Source: Kordiimonas aquimaris | GTDB lineage: Bacteria > Pseudomonadota > Alphaproteobacteria > Sphingomonadales > Kordiimonadaceae | Direction: 5' to 3' | NCBI RefSeq assembly: GCF_025574485.1 | Contig: NZ_JAOBPO010000004.1 | Span: forward strand, 248,001-312,000 | DNA length: 64,000 nucleotides | In this document: positions 43,992 through 52,980 of the stretch, piece by piece | Layout: each line of letters opens with the position of its first letter | How positions within the stretch are numbered: the first letter of the stretch is position 1 | The notes under the pieces: model-generated | The model's database searches: none | The model's input: only the letters and a program-made list of their open reading frames with translations | Told to the model about the DNA's origin: nothing | Program-made: the position numbers and the translations under genes

Positions 43992-44471
43992 ATGACCGTA
44001 GTTTATGATTTTAAAGCACCACTATTAACTGGCAAAGAACAATCGCTGGCTGATTATAAAGGTAAAGTTCTGCTCGTTGTTAACACGGCGTCTAAATGTG
44101 GTTTTACACCGCAGTTTGAAGGTTTGGAAAAGCTGTTTGCAGACTTAAAAGACAAAGGGCTGATGATCCTTGGTTTCCCTTGCAATCAGTTTGGTAGTCA
44201 AGACCCGGGTAGTAATGATGAGATTGGTGAATTTTGCCAACTTAATTACGGCGTTAGTTTCCCGATGTTTTCAAAGATAGATGTTAATGGCCCGAAGGCT
44301 GATCCGCTTTACAAGTACCTGAAAGCCGAGAAGCCAGGTTTGCTTGGTAGTCAGCGTATTAAATGGAATTTCACTAAATTCCTTATCGGTAAAGACGGTA
44401 AAGTAGTGAAGCGTTTCGCACCAACAGATACGCCAGCATCCATCCGACGCTCAATTGAAGTATTGCTATAG
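43992..44471 (+). CDS. Glutathione peroxidase, cytosolic
   Basis: The 159-residue thiol peroxidase has no signal peptide. Cys36 is in [25 protein letters not shown] holds the conserved Gln, where most relatives have QEPG, and KWNFTKFLI holds Trp and Asn. It lies 22 bases after the second membrane-partner gene and so may belong to the sigma-2 operon, which would tie that regulon to peroxide or lipid-peroxide stress. A periplasmic paralogue is at 17715. Confidence 0.93.
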   Translation: MTVVYDFKAPLLTGKEQSLADYKGKVLLVVNTASKCGFTPQFEGLEKLFADLKDKGLMILGFPCNQFGSQDPGSNDEIGEFCQLNYGVSFPMFSKIDVNGPKADPLYKYLKAEKPGLLGSQRIKWNFTKFLIGKDGKVVKRFAPTDTPASIRRSIEVLL

Positions 44472-44495
44472 TTTTTACCAACAACATGATGCGTA

Positions 44496-44909
44496 TCATT
44501 GATTGATAATATCTTTTTTCAAAGGTGCGAGGACAGCCAGCAATTGACTTTGTATTGTAATGTCCAAGTCAGCTTCTTGCATGGATTGCTGAAGATGTTC
44601 GGCAAATGCGTCGAACTGAGAGGATGTGATATATAGTTTGTAATGTGCTTTCTTCATCGTAAGGCCTTTGTATTTGCAGGGGCCACCAGATAATTCGCAC
44701 GTTTGTTCGGCTATTAAACGCGCTAAGCGCTCTTTATTGGTATGTCTAAGTTGTTGAGCTGTTCGGACATCCTCGGCAGCAAGATTTACCGCTCTTTGGA
44801 TAATTGCTTGAATACCGGTGTGCTCTCCTAGTGCGGTATAAAGCGTCTCATTCGAGAAGGCTGGTAAGCTGCAAATACTAATAAGTATGATGATGAAAAA
44901 GCTTTTCAT
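44496..44909 (-). CDS. Exported group I truncated hemoglobin
   Basis: The 137-residue product has a signal peptide (about 1-19, ending PAFS) and a truncated globin fold: LYTALGEHTGIQAIIQRAVN, CELSGGPCKYKGLTMKKAHY with the proximal His89, and ITSSQFDAFAEHLQQSM. Two Cys (71 and 78) may form a disulfide in the periplasm. Truncated globins bind O2, NO or peroxide-like ligands; a secreted form is less usual. The distal residues are not the standard Tyr/Gln set as far as I can align. The 183 bases behind its start show nothing recognisable. Confidence 0.82.
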   Translation of the reverse strand: MKSFFIIILISICSLPAFSNETLYTALGEHTGIQAIIQRAVNLAAEDVRTAQQLRHTNKERLARLIAEQTCELSGGPCKYKGLTMKKAHYKLYITSSQFDAFAEHLQQSMQEADLDITIQSQLLAVLAPLKKDIINQ

Positions 44910-45092
44910 TAGCGATTAACCTGTTCAGTAATGTGAGAGCACAAATAGTTGTATCTTTTTAAAAGATATTGGCAACTTTGTCAGCCTATCAACATCTTTT
45001 CTCATAAATTTAAGAGAAAATATTTAATACTAAGACCTGTCCATTAAATTTATAGTCAAATTGATACGCCACAAGGCGGTTGAAGCATTGCT

Positions 45093-45803
45093 TTAATCAA
45101 ACCCCAAGTCTTGCGCGATTTTTTGTACGGTCTGATCTCTGTCAGGTGCAAACTTGTTCACCATGTCTTGATATTGCTTCAACGTTGCTTCAGATGCTTT
45201 GTCTGGTGATCCGGAAGTAAAGGGCGGCGCTGGATCATACTCGAGGCTTAATTGAATGAATTTGGCATAATCTTCACCGCGAATTTTTGCTGCCAATGCC
45301 AAACCAAAATCTATGCCTGACGTAACGCCGCCACCAGAGGCCCGGTTGCGATCAAAGACAATGCGTTCTGCTGTTGGAATGGCACCAAAGTATGACAGCT
45401 GATCACGTGATGCCCAATGGCAGGCTGCTTTATACCCCTTAAGCAGCCCGGCCGCGCCCAAAATAAGTGAACCTGTACAAACGCTTGTAATCCATGTGGC
45501 TGTTTCAGCAATTTCTTTAACCCAGTCCAGCGACTGCGTATCTTTCATGACCTCAAGCGTGCCAAAACCGCCGGGAATGCAGAGAATATCAGTGCTTTTA
45601 ACTTCATTCATTGATGCTGTTGGCATAAGCGGAAATCCAGAATCTGTCGAAACCGGCCGTACGTCCTTTGCCACTAGGTGAACCGTTGTGTTTCCAAGCC
45701 GCGAGAGAACTTGTGCCGGCCCCATAAGGTCAAGCTGAGTGATGCCGTCAAACAGCATAAAAGTGATAGATACGGGTGTTTGTTCTGACAATATGGGCCT
45801 CAT
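45093..45803 (-). CDS. DJ-1/PfpI family protein, isonitrile-hydratase-like
   Basis: The 236-residue class I glutamine-amidotransferase-like protein shows LFDGITQLDLMGPAQVLSRL, the glycine-rich CIPGGFGTLEVM, and the nucleophile elbow TSVCTGSLILGAAGLLKGY with the active Cys. GGGVTSGIDFGLALA and the C-terminal NP-like tail match isonitrile hydratase (InhA) and relatives. The exact reaction is not certain. It lies 27 bases downstream of the amidohydrolase gene on the same strand. Confidence 0.88.
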   Translation of the reverse strand: MRPILSEQTPVSITFMLFDGITQLDLMGPAQVLSRLGNTTVHLVAKDVRPVSTDSGFPLMPTASMNEVKSTDILCIPGGFGTLEVMKDTQSLDWVKEIAETATWITSVCTGSLILGAAGLLKGYKAACHWASRDQLSYFGAIPTAERIVFDRNRASGGGVTSGIDFGLALAAKIRGEDYAKFIQLSLEYDPAPPFTSGSPDKASEATLKQYQDMVNKFAPDRDQTVQKIAQDLGFD

Positions 45804-45830
45804 GCTTTAGTTTATTTGTTAATCAGTTTA

Positions 45831-47459
45831 TCAGTTTTGCTCCGCGTCTTTTGCATCTTGCACCATTTTACGAATATCTGCGCGCATGGCCTTCGCGTCG
45901 TATACGATGCCGTCCTTAATTGTCCATTTAATGCCACCGACACGCTCCACTTTACCTGACGTATCATTAAGGCGCATATGCCCTGTGCCGTATAGTACTT
46001 TAAGGTTATGGATCGGGTTTTCATCGACAATGATCATGTCTGCCAGTTTACCCACTTCAATGCTGCCCAAGTCTTTTTCGCGACCGATAAGCTCTGCACC
46101 GTTTATGGTTGCGGACTGAATAACCTCAAGCGGGTGGAAGCCAGCTTCCTGCAACAATTCAAGCTCACGGATATAGTCAAAACCGAATAATTTGAAGATA
46201 AAGCCGCTATCAGAACCAGCAGTTACGCGTCCACCACGGTTTTTGTATTCGTTGACGAATGTCATCCACATATCGAAATTGTTTTTCCAGTCAATTTCGT
46301 CCTGTGTGGTCCAATCAAAGTGATAGGAGCCATGTAGAATGCGGTTTGGTTGGAAGAAGCGCCATACGGACGGCAGTGTGTACTCGTCGTGCCAATCTGC
46401 GGTGCGTGCACGCATGACATCGCGGTTGGCTTCATAAATTGTAAAGGTTGGGTCCAGTGTGAAATCAAGTGAGAGCAGTTCATCCATCACAGCATTCCAT
46501 TTGTTACTGCCTGGTTTCGCTGCTTGCCGCCACAAACGACCAGCTTCCCCAAAGCGATCTTGCTCGTTGGCATAATTATAATCGAGCGGATAGTCCTGAA
46601 CGATACGGTCATCAAACAAGGCTTCGGGCAAGCCGTACCAATGTTCCATGGAGTTTAGGCCCCAACGGGCGCTATCAAGAACGTTCACACGGCTAACTGA
46701 AAGCTGCGCATGATGGAAAGCAGTGCGCAGTCCCTGTTTCTTTGCTTCATCAAATGCGGCTTCCAATACGCGCGGATTGCCACCAAAAAACTTGATACCA
46801 TCAGCGCCGCGTTTTTTAAGTGCTTTTACCCAGCCACGTGCTTGTTTGGCTTCCGAGAAATCAGTGGGGAAGCCACAATGTACAATCATACGAGGTGCTG
46901 TTATTTCGTTGCGATCCGATCGGCGCTTTTCGCTAATGGTATAACCAGCACCCAAGCCGCAACCTACTTCGCGGCTAGTTGTGATGCCGTGGCCCATCCA
47001 CAGTTTAAAGACGTAATCCATCGACGGCATATCACCGGTTAAGCCCCAGAGCGCATTTCCCATATGGCTATGACTGTCGATTAAACCGGGTAAGATGTAG
47101 GCGCCGGATGCATCAATTTCATGATCCCCTTTTGCTGGACGACCAGCTTCGTTGATTGGCACACCCGGATTGCCAACCAACCTGATCGCCGCGATGCGAT
47201 TGTTTTCGACAACGATGTCCACAGGCCCGATTGGCGGTGCACCAGTGCCATCGACCATTGTGGCGCCGCGAATAACCATTCGTTTGTAGGGGCCAGCGCT
47301 GATACGCTCTTCACGCGGACTAGCGATTGTGGGTAACTTTTTTATGTTCTGTGCGCGTTCTTCTCCAACAGCAGGACGCTTGTCTTGCATGGCGGTTGTT
47401 GAAAGCGAGAAGCCAAGTGTAATGGCTATAACTGCGGTAGATATTTGCTTGAAAATCAT
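45831..47459 (-). CDS. Exported amidohydrolase
   Basis: This 542-residue metal-dependent hydrolase has a signal peptide (about 1-23). The metal ligands H-x-H are in LPGLIDSHSHMGNALWG, and later ligands in AFHHAQLSVS and RVTAGSDSGFIF. LGSIEVGKLADMIIVDENP is the usual C-terminal element. Similar exported amidohydrolases act on dipeptides or lactams. GGGAGGG before the ATG at 47459 supports the start. The substrate is unknown. Confidence 0.9.
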   Translation of the reverse strand: MIFKQISTAVIAITLGFSLSTTAMQDKRPAVGEERAQNIKKLPTIASPREERISAGPYKRMVIRGATMVDGTGAPPIGPVDIVVENNRIAAIRLVGNPGVPINEAGRPAKGDHEIDASGAYILPGLIDSHSHMGNALWGLTGDMPSMDYVFKLWMGHGITTSREVGCGLGAGYTISEKRRSDRNEITAPRMIVHCGFPTDFSEAKQARGWVKALKKRGADGIKFFGGNPRVLEAAFDEAKKQGLRTAFHHAQLSVSRVNVLDSARWGLNSMEHWYGLPEALFDDRIVQDYPLDYNYANEQDRFGEAGRLWRQAAKPGSNKWNAVMDELLSLDFTLDPTFTIYEANRDVMRARTADWHDEYTLPSVWRFFQPNRILHGSYHFDWTTQDEIDWKNNFDMWMTFVNEYKNRGGRVTAGSDSGFIFKLFGFDYIRELELLQEAGFHPLEVIQSATINGAELIGREKDLGSIEVGKLADMIIVDENPIHNLKVLYGTGHMRLNDTSGKVERVGGIKWTIKDGIVYDAKAMRADIRKMVQDAKDAEQN

Positions 47460-47607
47460 ATGTAAACCCTCCCCGGTGCGTATCCTTCATATCGTATCAC
47501 GGGCATGCTTCCAACACTGATGTTTTGCATGATCGTCTGTGGTGTGCTGTTATCGGTGTTCATCAATGAACGCTTCTATAAAGTAGCTCGGTGATAAGGG
47601 GACAAAG

Positions 47608-48981
47608 ATGGCGCAAAGACCAGGCACAAACACGCAAAAGTTTTCAAGCCGTTTTGGTTTTATCATTGCAACAGCTGGCGGTGCTGTTGGCCTCGGAAAC
47701 ATCTGGAGCTTCACCTATGTTGCTGGAAAAAACGGCGGTGGTGGCTTTATGCTGGTTTACCTGTTGGCACTAGCATTTATTGCTGCTCCGGTTTTTATCG
47801 CTGAATTGCTACTGGGCCGTATGGGGGGAAATGACCCCGTTTCTTCTCTCAAGCGTTTGCAACGTAGCGTAGGTAGCCGGTTGCCTTGGCAGTGGGTTGC
47901 TTGGGCAGGGCTTGCTGGAACGGTGCTTATTCTTAGCTTCTATAGTGTTATTGCAGGCCAAATCATGGCGTATGGATTTGAAGCGCTGCGAGGTGGATTT
48001 GCTGGATGGAGCAATGAACAAGTTCGGGAATATGACGCTGCGTTTAAAGCGCATGCAATTATGCCCATGTTTTGGACCGCCGTTTTTTGTGCCGCCACTG
48101 CTTTTATTGTTGGTTTTGATGTGAAAACAGGCATTGAACGCGCCAGCAAATTGATGATGCCTGCTCTTTTCCTGATACTTATCGGTCTTGTTATATATGC
48201 GGCATTTACTGGCGAATTTGCCCGAGCAGTAGATTTTTTATTTGGCTTCAATGATCAGACTTTTACTTCTGGTTTGTTTCTGGACGCAGTTGGACAGGCA
48301 TTTTTCACTATATCTGTTGGTGTGTGCGCAGTTATGGTTATGGGCGCTTATATGGGCGAAGAAATAGACTTGCCGCGTGCCAGTTTATGGATAATTTTGA
48401 TGGACTTAGCGGTCGCGTTAATGGCCGGACTTGCCATCTTTCCATTGTTGTTTGCTGGTGGCGTAGAACCAGGCGTTGGACCCGGTTTGATTTTTGTAAC
48501 GCTGCCATTGGTGTTTACAGACATTCCAGCTGGTGCATTGGTTGCTTTTGTGTTCTTCCTGCTGTTGACATTTGCCGCGTTGACATCGTCGATTATTTTG
48601 ATGGCGCCAACAACTGCAAAGCTGCAGCAGCGCGGTGTTTCGCGGCCAGTTGCCGCTACGTTAGTTGCCCTGCTTGTTTTTACCTTAAGCATATTAACGA
48701 TTAAGTCATTTGCTGAATGGCGTGAATTTTACCCATTGGCAGCAATTGGGCTTGATGGCCTGACATGGTTCCAGCTCATCAAGGACGGCGTTAATAACAT
48801 CTTCTTGCCAATGGCGGGGCTTGCTTTTGTTTTGATGGTAGGGTGGGCATTGCCGCGGGACCGTATTCAAGCATCCTTGCCAATGCATAATGGAGCGCTA
48901 TTTACTATCTGGTATTTTGCCGTTCGGTATGTGGTGCCTGTAGCAGTGGTTGCCTTGTTGGTATCGGCTATTTTAGGCTGA
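47608..48981 (+). CDS. Sodium-dependent transporter, NSS family
   Basis: This is a 457-residue LeuT-fold transporter with 11-12 predicted helices. FGFIIATAGGAVGLGNIWSF in helix 1 is the Na+ and substrate site, and FFTISVGVCAVMVMGAYMGE matches helix 6. It imports an amino acid or related compound with Na+. GGGGAC precedes the ATG. A 28-base gap separates it from the hydrolase gene. Confidence 0.94.
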   Translation: MAQRPGTNTQKFSSRFGFIIATAGGAVGLGNIWSFTYVAGKNGGGGFMLVYLLALAFIAAPVFIAELLLGRMGGNDPVSSLKRLQRSVGSRLPWQWVAWAGLAGTVLILSFYSVIAGQIMAYGFEALRGGFAGWSNEQVREYDAAFKAHAIMPMFWTAVFCAATAFIVGFDVKTGIERASKLMMPALFLILIGLVIYAAFTGEFARAVDFLFGFNDQTFTSGLFLDAVGQAFFTISVGVCAVMVMGAYMGEEIDLPRASLWIILMDLAVALMAGLAIFPLLFAGGVEPGVGPGLIFVTLPLVFTDIPAGALVAFVFFLLLTFAALTSSIILMAPTTAKLQQRGVSRPVAATLVALLVFTLSILTIKSFAEWREFYPLAAIGLDGLTWFQLIKDGVNNIFLPMAGLAFVLMVGWALPRDRIQASLPMHNGALFTIWYFAVRYVVPVAVVALLVSAILG

Positions 48982-49008
48982 GGGCCATCGCTTGAATAAG
49001 AGAGAAAC

Positions 49009-50010
49009 ATGATAGACTTTAATAACCCGGATTATGTTGACAATGCTGGTGTAAAGCTTGCGGTCTATCGTGGTGGTCCTGTGCCGGATGACACAGACAA
49101 GCCTGCGGTAATATTTCTGCATGGCTGGCCTGATATTGCTTATAGTTGGCGTTCTCAGATGGAAGCGCTTGCGAGCGCTGGCTACCCTGTTTTTGCCGCT
49201 GATGGCAGAGGGTACGGGTGGTCGGACGCGCCCGAGGGTGTCGAAAACTATACTATGGAAAAGCTCACCAGCGATATTGTCGCTGTTCAAGATCATTTTG
49301 GTATGAAAGACGCCGTGCTTGTTGGCCATGATTGGGGGGCAATTGTTTTGTGGCAAACGCCTTTTTACATCGGAGACCGCGTTAAGGGATGTGCTGGTAT
49401 GAATGTACCACATATGCCGCATTACCCAGTAGACCCGGTTACGCTGTTTGAAAAACACCTCGGCAAGAACATGTATATTGTGCGCTTTCAGGAAGAAGGT
49501 GCATGTGAGCCAATTCTGGAACACGATTTGGCGGAAACATTTGAATTTTTCCATCGCGGGCCACACGGTAAACGCCTTGAACGTAGTGCAATAACACCTG
49601 AATTTGCTAGTGCGATCAAAAGCCTTGATCTAATTACCATGTTTGAAGCAGGCGAAGATTTGTGGAGCGGAAGCGCGCTGTTAAGCCCTGAGAACAAGCA
49701 AGTTTATATGAAGGCCTACGCGCGTAACGGTTTTACCGGACCATTGCATTGGTACCGAAATATGCGTGCAAACTGGGAAGTGCAGAAACGGTTTCTGGTT
49801 GATGGCATGTTGCCCAAGATTGAAAAGCCGTGTTTGATGTTTACTGCAGACCTTGATTTACCGTGCCCGCCTCGTTTGGCTGACGGGATGGAAGCGTTAT
49901 GCGAACCATATGAGCGTATTGATTATACCGGGTGTAGTCATTGGACACAGCATGAACGTGCAGATGATGTAAATACCGCACTTACTGAGTGGCTTGGCAG
50001 GCATTTCTGA
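49009..50010 (+). CDS. Alpha/beta hydrolase, epoxide hydrolase-like
   Basis: The 333-residue protein has the oxyanion motif FLHGWPDIAYSWR, the nucleophile Asp in LVGHDWGAIVLW and the catalytic His in GCSHWTQHERAD. Asp as nucleophile is the mark of epoxide hydrolases and haloalkane dehalogenases; HGWP favours epoxide hydrolase. The substrate is unknown. It lies just after the transporter gene and may share its transcript. Confidence 0.9.
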   Translation: MIDFNNPDYVDNAGVKLAVYRGGPVPDDTDKPAVIFLHGWPDIAYSWRSQMEALASAGYPVFAADGRGYGWSDAPEGVENYTMEKLTSDIVAVQDHFGMKDAVLVGHDWGAIVLWQTPFYIGDRVKGCAGMNVPHMPHYPVDPVTLFEKHLGKNMYIVRFQEEGACEPILEHDLAETFEFFHRGPHGKRLERSAITPEFASAIKSLDLITMFEAGEDLWSGSALLSPENKQVYMKAYARNGFTGPLHWYRNMRANWEVQKRFLVDGMLPKIEKPCLMFTADLDLPCPPRLADGMEALCEPYERIDYTGCSHWTQHERADDVNTALTEWLGRHF

Positions 50011-50147
50011 CGAGTTGTTTTATCATGATATAAATGGTTATTTATACACGTTTTATTAGCTGTTAAATTTAGCAAAAAAATAGTTGTATTGTTGCAAATA
50101 ACTCTCATGAATATGTCCCGGGTGGTAACTGGGTGAGTGCTGAGTAA

Positions 50148-51038
50148 GTGAAAAAATTACGAATTAAGTATGCTCTAAAGACAAGCGTGTTTGTATTTCT
50201 TCTGTTTGTTTCCTCGTTTTGTGGACTGAGCGCAAAAGAGTTTGTTTTTATCCATAGCCCTAATGACCCGGATTATTATGCGAACCTTCTGAAGGCGGCC
50301 CTGGAGGCTGCGGATGGCTCTCATGTTTTAACAGATTTACCGAGTGAAGGTGGCAACCCTCAAAACAGAACGTTGCGCAGTATGCACAGTACGGATGAGG
50401 TTTCATACGTCACGTTTACCGGGCATACACCCGAGCGAGAAAAGGACTTCCATCAGATTGACATTCCGTTAACACGCGGCCTGTTTGGCTACCGCGTATT
50501 TGCCATTCTCCGTGAAAACCAACCTATGTTTGATAACATCTCGGCGTTGGACGATTTGATTAGCCGCACAACCATGGGGTCTGGCTCTAGTTGGCCTGAT
50601 ACAGATATTCTTGAAAATGCCGGTTTTCGTGTTTTGAAGGGATTACATGGTAACTTGTGGCACATGCTTGCGAGAGGAAGATTTAACGCTTACCCTCGAA
50701 GTGTGCTTGAAATAAGTGCTGAAGTGAAACGTTTTGCAGATAAACTGAATGCTGACGGTTTGGCTCCAGAACAAACCATAATGCTTCATTATCCATTTGA
50801 TGTTTTTTTCTACGTTTCAAAAGGTGATGTGGAGGGAGCTCAAATTCTGAAGCAGGGACTGATAAACTTATATAAATCCGGTGAGTTTATGGAGTTGTTC
50901 AATACTAACCTATTGATCAGAGAGGCACTGCAATATGTGGATAAAGGTGATAGAAAGCTATATGAATTGCCAAATCCGTCTTTAAGCGACCGTGTACAAA
51001 AAATCGATGATGTATACTGGCATAAAGTGAATAAGTGA
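50148..51038 (+). CDS. Periplasmic solute-binding-like protein
   Basis: The 296-residue product has a signal peptide (about 1-29, ending LSA) and a type II periplasmic binding fold, weakly like family 3 amino-acid receptors: FVFIHSPNDPDYYANLLKAA, DIPLTRGLFGYRVFAILREN, LHYPFDVFFYVSKGD. No ABC genes are adjacent, so it may be a free-standing receptor or a sensor partner. The start is GTG 50148. It lies immediately upstream of the LysE exporter. Confidence 0.75.
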   Translation: MKKLRIKYALKTSVFVFLLFVSSFCGLSAKEFVFIHSPNDPDYYANLLKAALEAADGSHVLTDLPSEGGNPQNRTLRSMHSTDEVSYVTFTGHTPEREKDFHQIDIPLTRGLFGYRVFAILRENQPMFDNISALDDLISRTTMGSGSSWPDTDILENAGFRVLKGLHGNLWHMLARGRFNAYPRSVLEISAEVKRFADKLNADGLAPEQTIMLHYPFDVFFYVSKGDVEGAQILKQGLINLYKSGEFMELFNTNLLIREALQYVDKGDRKLYELPNPSLSDRVQKIDDVYWHKVNK

Positions 51039-51049
51039 TAGCGAGTTCT

Positions 51050-51697
51050 ATGTCCTCAATCATAACTCTTGTTGAAGGTTTTATAATTTCAATCGGCTTG
51101 ATAGTCGCGATTGGACCGCAGAACGCCTATGTGCTGCGCCAAGGTATTCGCGGACGCCATGCTCTGCCTGTTGCATCAGTTTGTTTTGTCGCTGATGCCA
51201 TACTCATAACGCTGGGCGTCATTGGGGTAGGGCGTTTGATCGCGGAGAGTCCAACATTTTCCTTGTGGCTTGGTTGGGGTGGCGTTGTTTTCTTGCTTTG
51301 GTTTGCCGCTAAAAGTATTCGTTCGGCTATCCGTGCTGAAGGTCTTGATGGTGATAGTATTGAGCAATCTGCGGGTGATGCAGCGGGAGGCGGAGTGCGT
51401 GTCGCTATGATGCATGCTGCGGCATTCTCATTATTAAACCCTTGGGTATATATGGATACGATGGTGCTGATCGGCGGTGTTAGTGTTCGTTATGAAACAG
51501 ATGCTTTGCGTTTAATGTTTTTGCTGGGTGCGGTTATTGCATCATGTGTTTGGTTTTACGGCCTTGCATTCGGTGCGCAAAAAGCAGCACCTTTATTCAG
51601 TAAGCCCCTAACGTGGCGCATACTTGATAGCATCATAGCTGCCATCATGCTGCTGGTTGCAGCTAATTTGGTTATGTTTCAGCTATCTTCACATTGA
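51050..51697 (+). CDS. LysE/ArgO family amino acid exporter
   Basis: The 215-residue protein with six predicted helices has IAIGPQNAYVLRQGIRGRH-like sequence (VAIGPQNAYVLRQGI) and LLNPWVYMDTMVLIGG, typical of lysine/arginine exporters. I chose ATG 51050; GTG 51035 would overlap the preceding stop. It probably lowers toxic basic amino-acid levels. No LysG-type regulator is visible. Confidence 0.9.
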   Translation: MSSIITLVEGFIISIGLIVAIGPQNAYVLRQGIRGRHALPVASVCFVADAILITLGVIGVGRLIAESPTFSLWLGWGGVVFLLWFAAKSIRSAIRAEGLDGDSIEQSAGDAAGGGVRVAMMHAAAFSLLNPWVYMDTMVLIGGVSVRYETDALRLMFLLGAVIASCVWFYGLAFGAQKAAPLFSKPLTWRILDSIIAAIMLLVAANLVMFQLSSH

Positions 51698-51816
51698 TGC
51701 CGTATAGCTGTTGACCTTATATTGAGCAGCATTATTTCATTGAAAGACTACGGAGCAATGTTGAAATAGACATAATCTGAAACTACCTTAAACACAGGTT
51801 ACAAAAGGGGATCATC

Positions 51817-52473
51817 GTGCAACTTTGTGGACATAGCGTTTCACCGTATGTGGAACGTATTTTGATTGTGCTGGAGATGAAAGGCATCGCGGATGCCGTT
51901 GTTCTATCTGATGTACCGGGCGGTTTCAAATCTGATGAGCATTTTACTTATCATCCTTTAGGTAAAATTCCGTTCTTGTTGCTTGATGATGGGCAATCAT
52001 TAACAGAAAGTCAGGTTATCGTTGAATACCTTGATGCCGTGTTGGATGGCCGTAAAGTAATACCGACAGATCCGTTTGCCGCTGCAACTGCAAGCCAGAT
52101 CAGTCGTGTGCTTGATATATATTACACCAATGCGATTGGTCCAATGGGGCGTGTGGCATTTGGTGGCAGCGCAACAGATGACGAGCTTGCCAAGGCCAGA
52201 GATATAGATATTCCAGCTGCACTCGGATATCTTGAAAAACTGATAAATGGCAGTGAATATGCTGTTGGGGACAGCTGGAGCCATGCTGATGCTGCTTTGA
52301 TGACACACTTTTATTGGTTTGAGCGATTGATGCCTGAGTTTGGTGTTAATGGTTTTGGCGGGTATCCAAATCTGTCAGCATACTGGAACCATGTTACAGG
52401 AACAGACTTGTACAAAGACAGTAAGGCTCGGGCTGACGCGTCTTTTGACAAATTCTTTGGTGGAAAGCCTTGA
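51817..52473 (+). CDS. Glutathione S-transferase family protein
   Basis: The 218-residue product has a thioredoxin-like N-terminal domain (CGHSVSPYVERILIVLEMKG, cis-Pro in GKIPFLLLDD, ESQVIVEYLD) and a helical C-terminal domain. It may conjugate or reduce small electrophiles with glutathione. The start is GTG 51817 with GGGGAT upstream. The TGATG at its end overlaps the GFA gene by one base, so the two are coupled. Confidence 0.9.
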   Translation: MQLCGHSVSPYVERILIVLEMKGIADAVVLSDVPGGFKSDEHFTYHPLGKIPFLLLDDGQSLTESQVIVEYLDAVLDGRKVIPTDPFAAATASQISRVLDIYYTNAIGPMGRVAFGGSATDDELAKARDIDIPAALGYLEKLINGSEYAVGDSWSHADAALMTHFYWFERLMPEFGVNGFGGYPNLSAYWNHVTGTDLYKDSKARADASFDKFFGGKP

Positions 52474-52886
52474 TGGCGGCGCCTAATCTACATAAGGGTC
52501 ACTGCCTGTGCGGTAACGTTTCCATTGAAGCGAGCGGTGAACCACGGTGGGCGGGTCATTGTCATTGCCCAAGCTGTCAGAAGGCGGTGGGCGCAGCGTT
52601 TGCAACATACGCTGGTTTTCTGGCCGAAACTGTACGTATAAACGGCGATACATTAAAAACATTCCGCTCGAGCCCCGGAGTTACGCGGCGGTTTTGTAGC
52701 AATTGTGGTAGTGCAGTGTCTTTTGAAGGGGAAGCATGGCCAGGTGAAATTCACTTGCATTTGGTGCTCCTTGATGATGCAGGTATGTTTGAACCACAAG
52801 GTCATGTCTATGTGAAAACCCAGCAGCCTTGGTTGAATCTTGATGACAACTTACCCAAGCGCATGAAGCTCGCTAAAGACGATTAG
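52473..52886 (+). CDS. GFA family zinc protein
   Basis: The product of about 137 residues belongs to the family of glutathione-dependent formaldehyde-activating enzymes. Zinc cysteines appear in GHCLCGNVSIEA, HCHCPSCQKAVG and RRFCSNCGSAV. Most members have no proven formaldehyde role. Coupling with a GST gene (TGATG) suggests a joint glutathione-linked detoxification, as inference. Confidence 0.88.
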   Translation: MAAPNLHKGHCLCGNVSIEASGEPRWAGHCHCPSCQKAVGAAFATYAGFLAETVRINGDTLKTFRSSPGVTRRFCSNCGSAVSFEGEAWPGEIHLHLVLLDDAGMFEPQGHVYVKTQQPWLNLDDNLPKRMKLAKDD

Positions 52887-52980
52887 TTCTCCTTTTAGTT
52901 TTCGGGCAAACGCGCTTGTTCCTGCGCGCATTCTGCGCTAACAGAAGCATGAATATTACCTATTTAAGGAATCACGCTCC

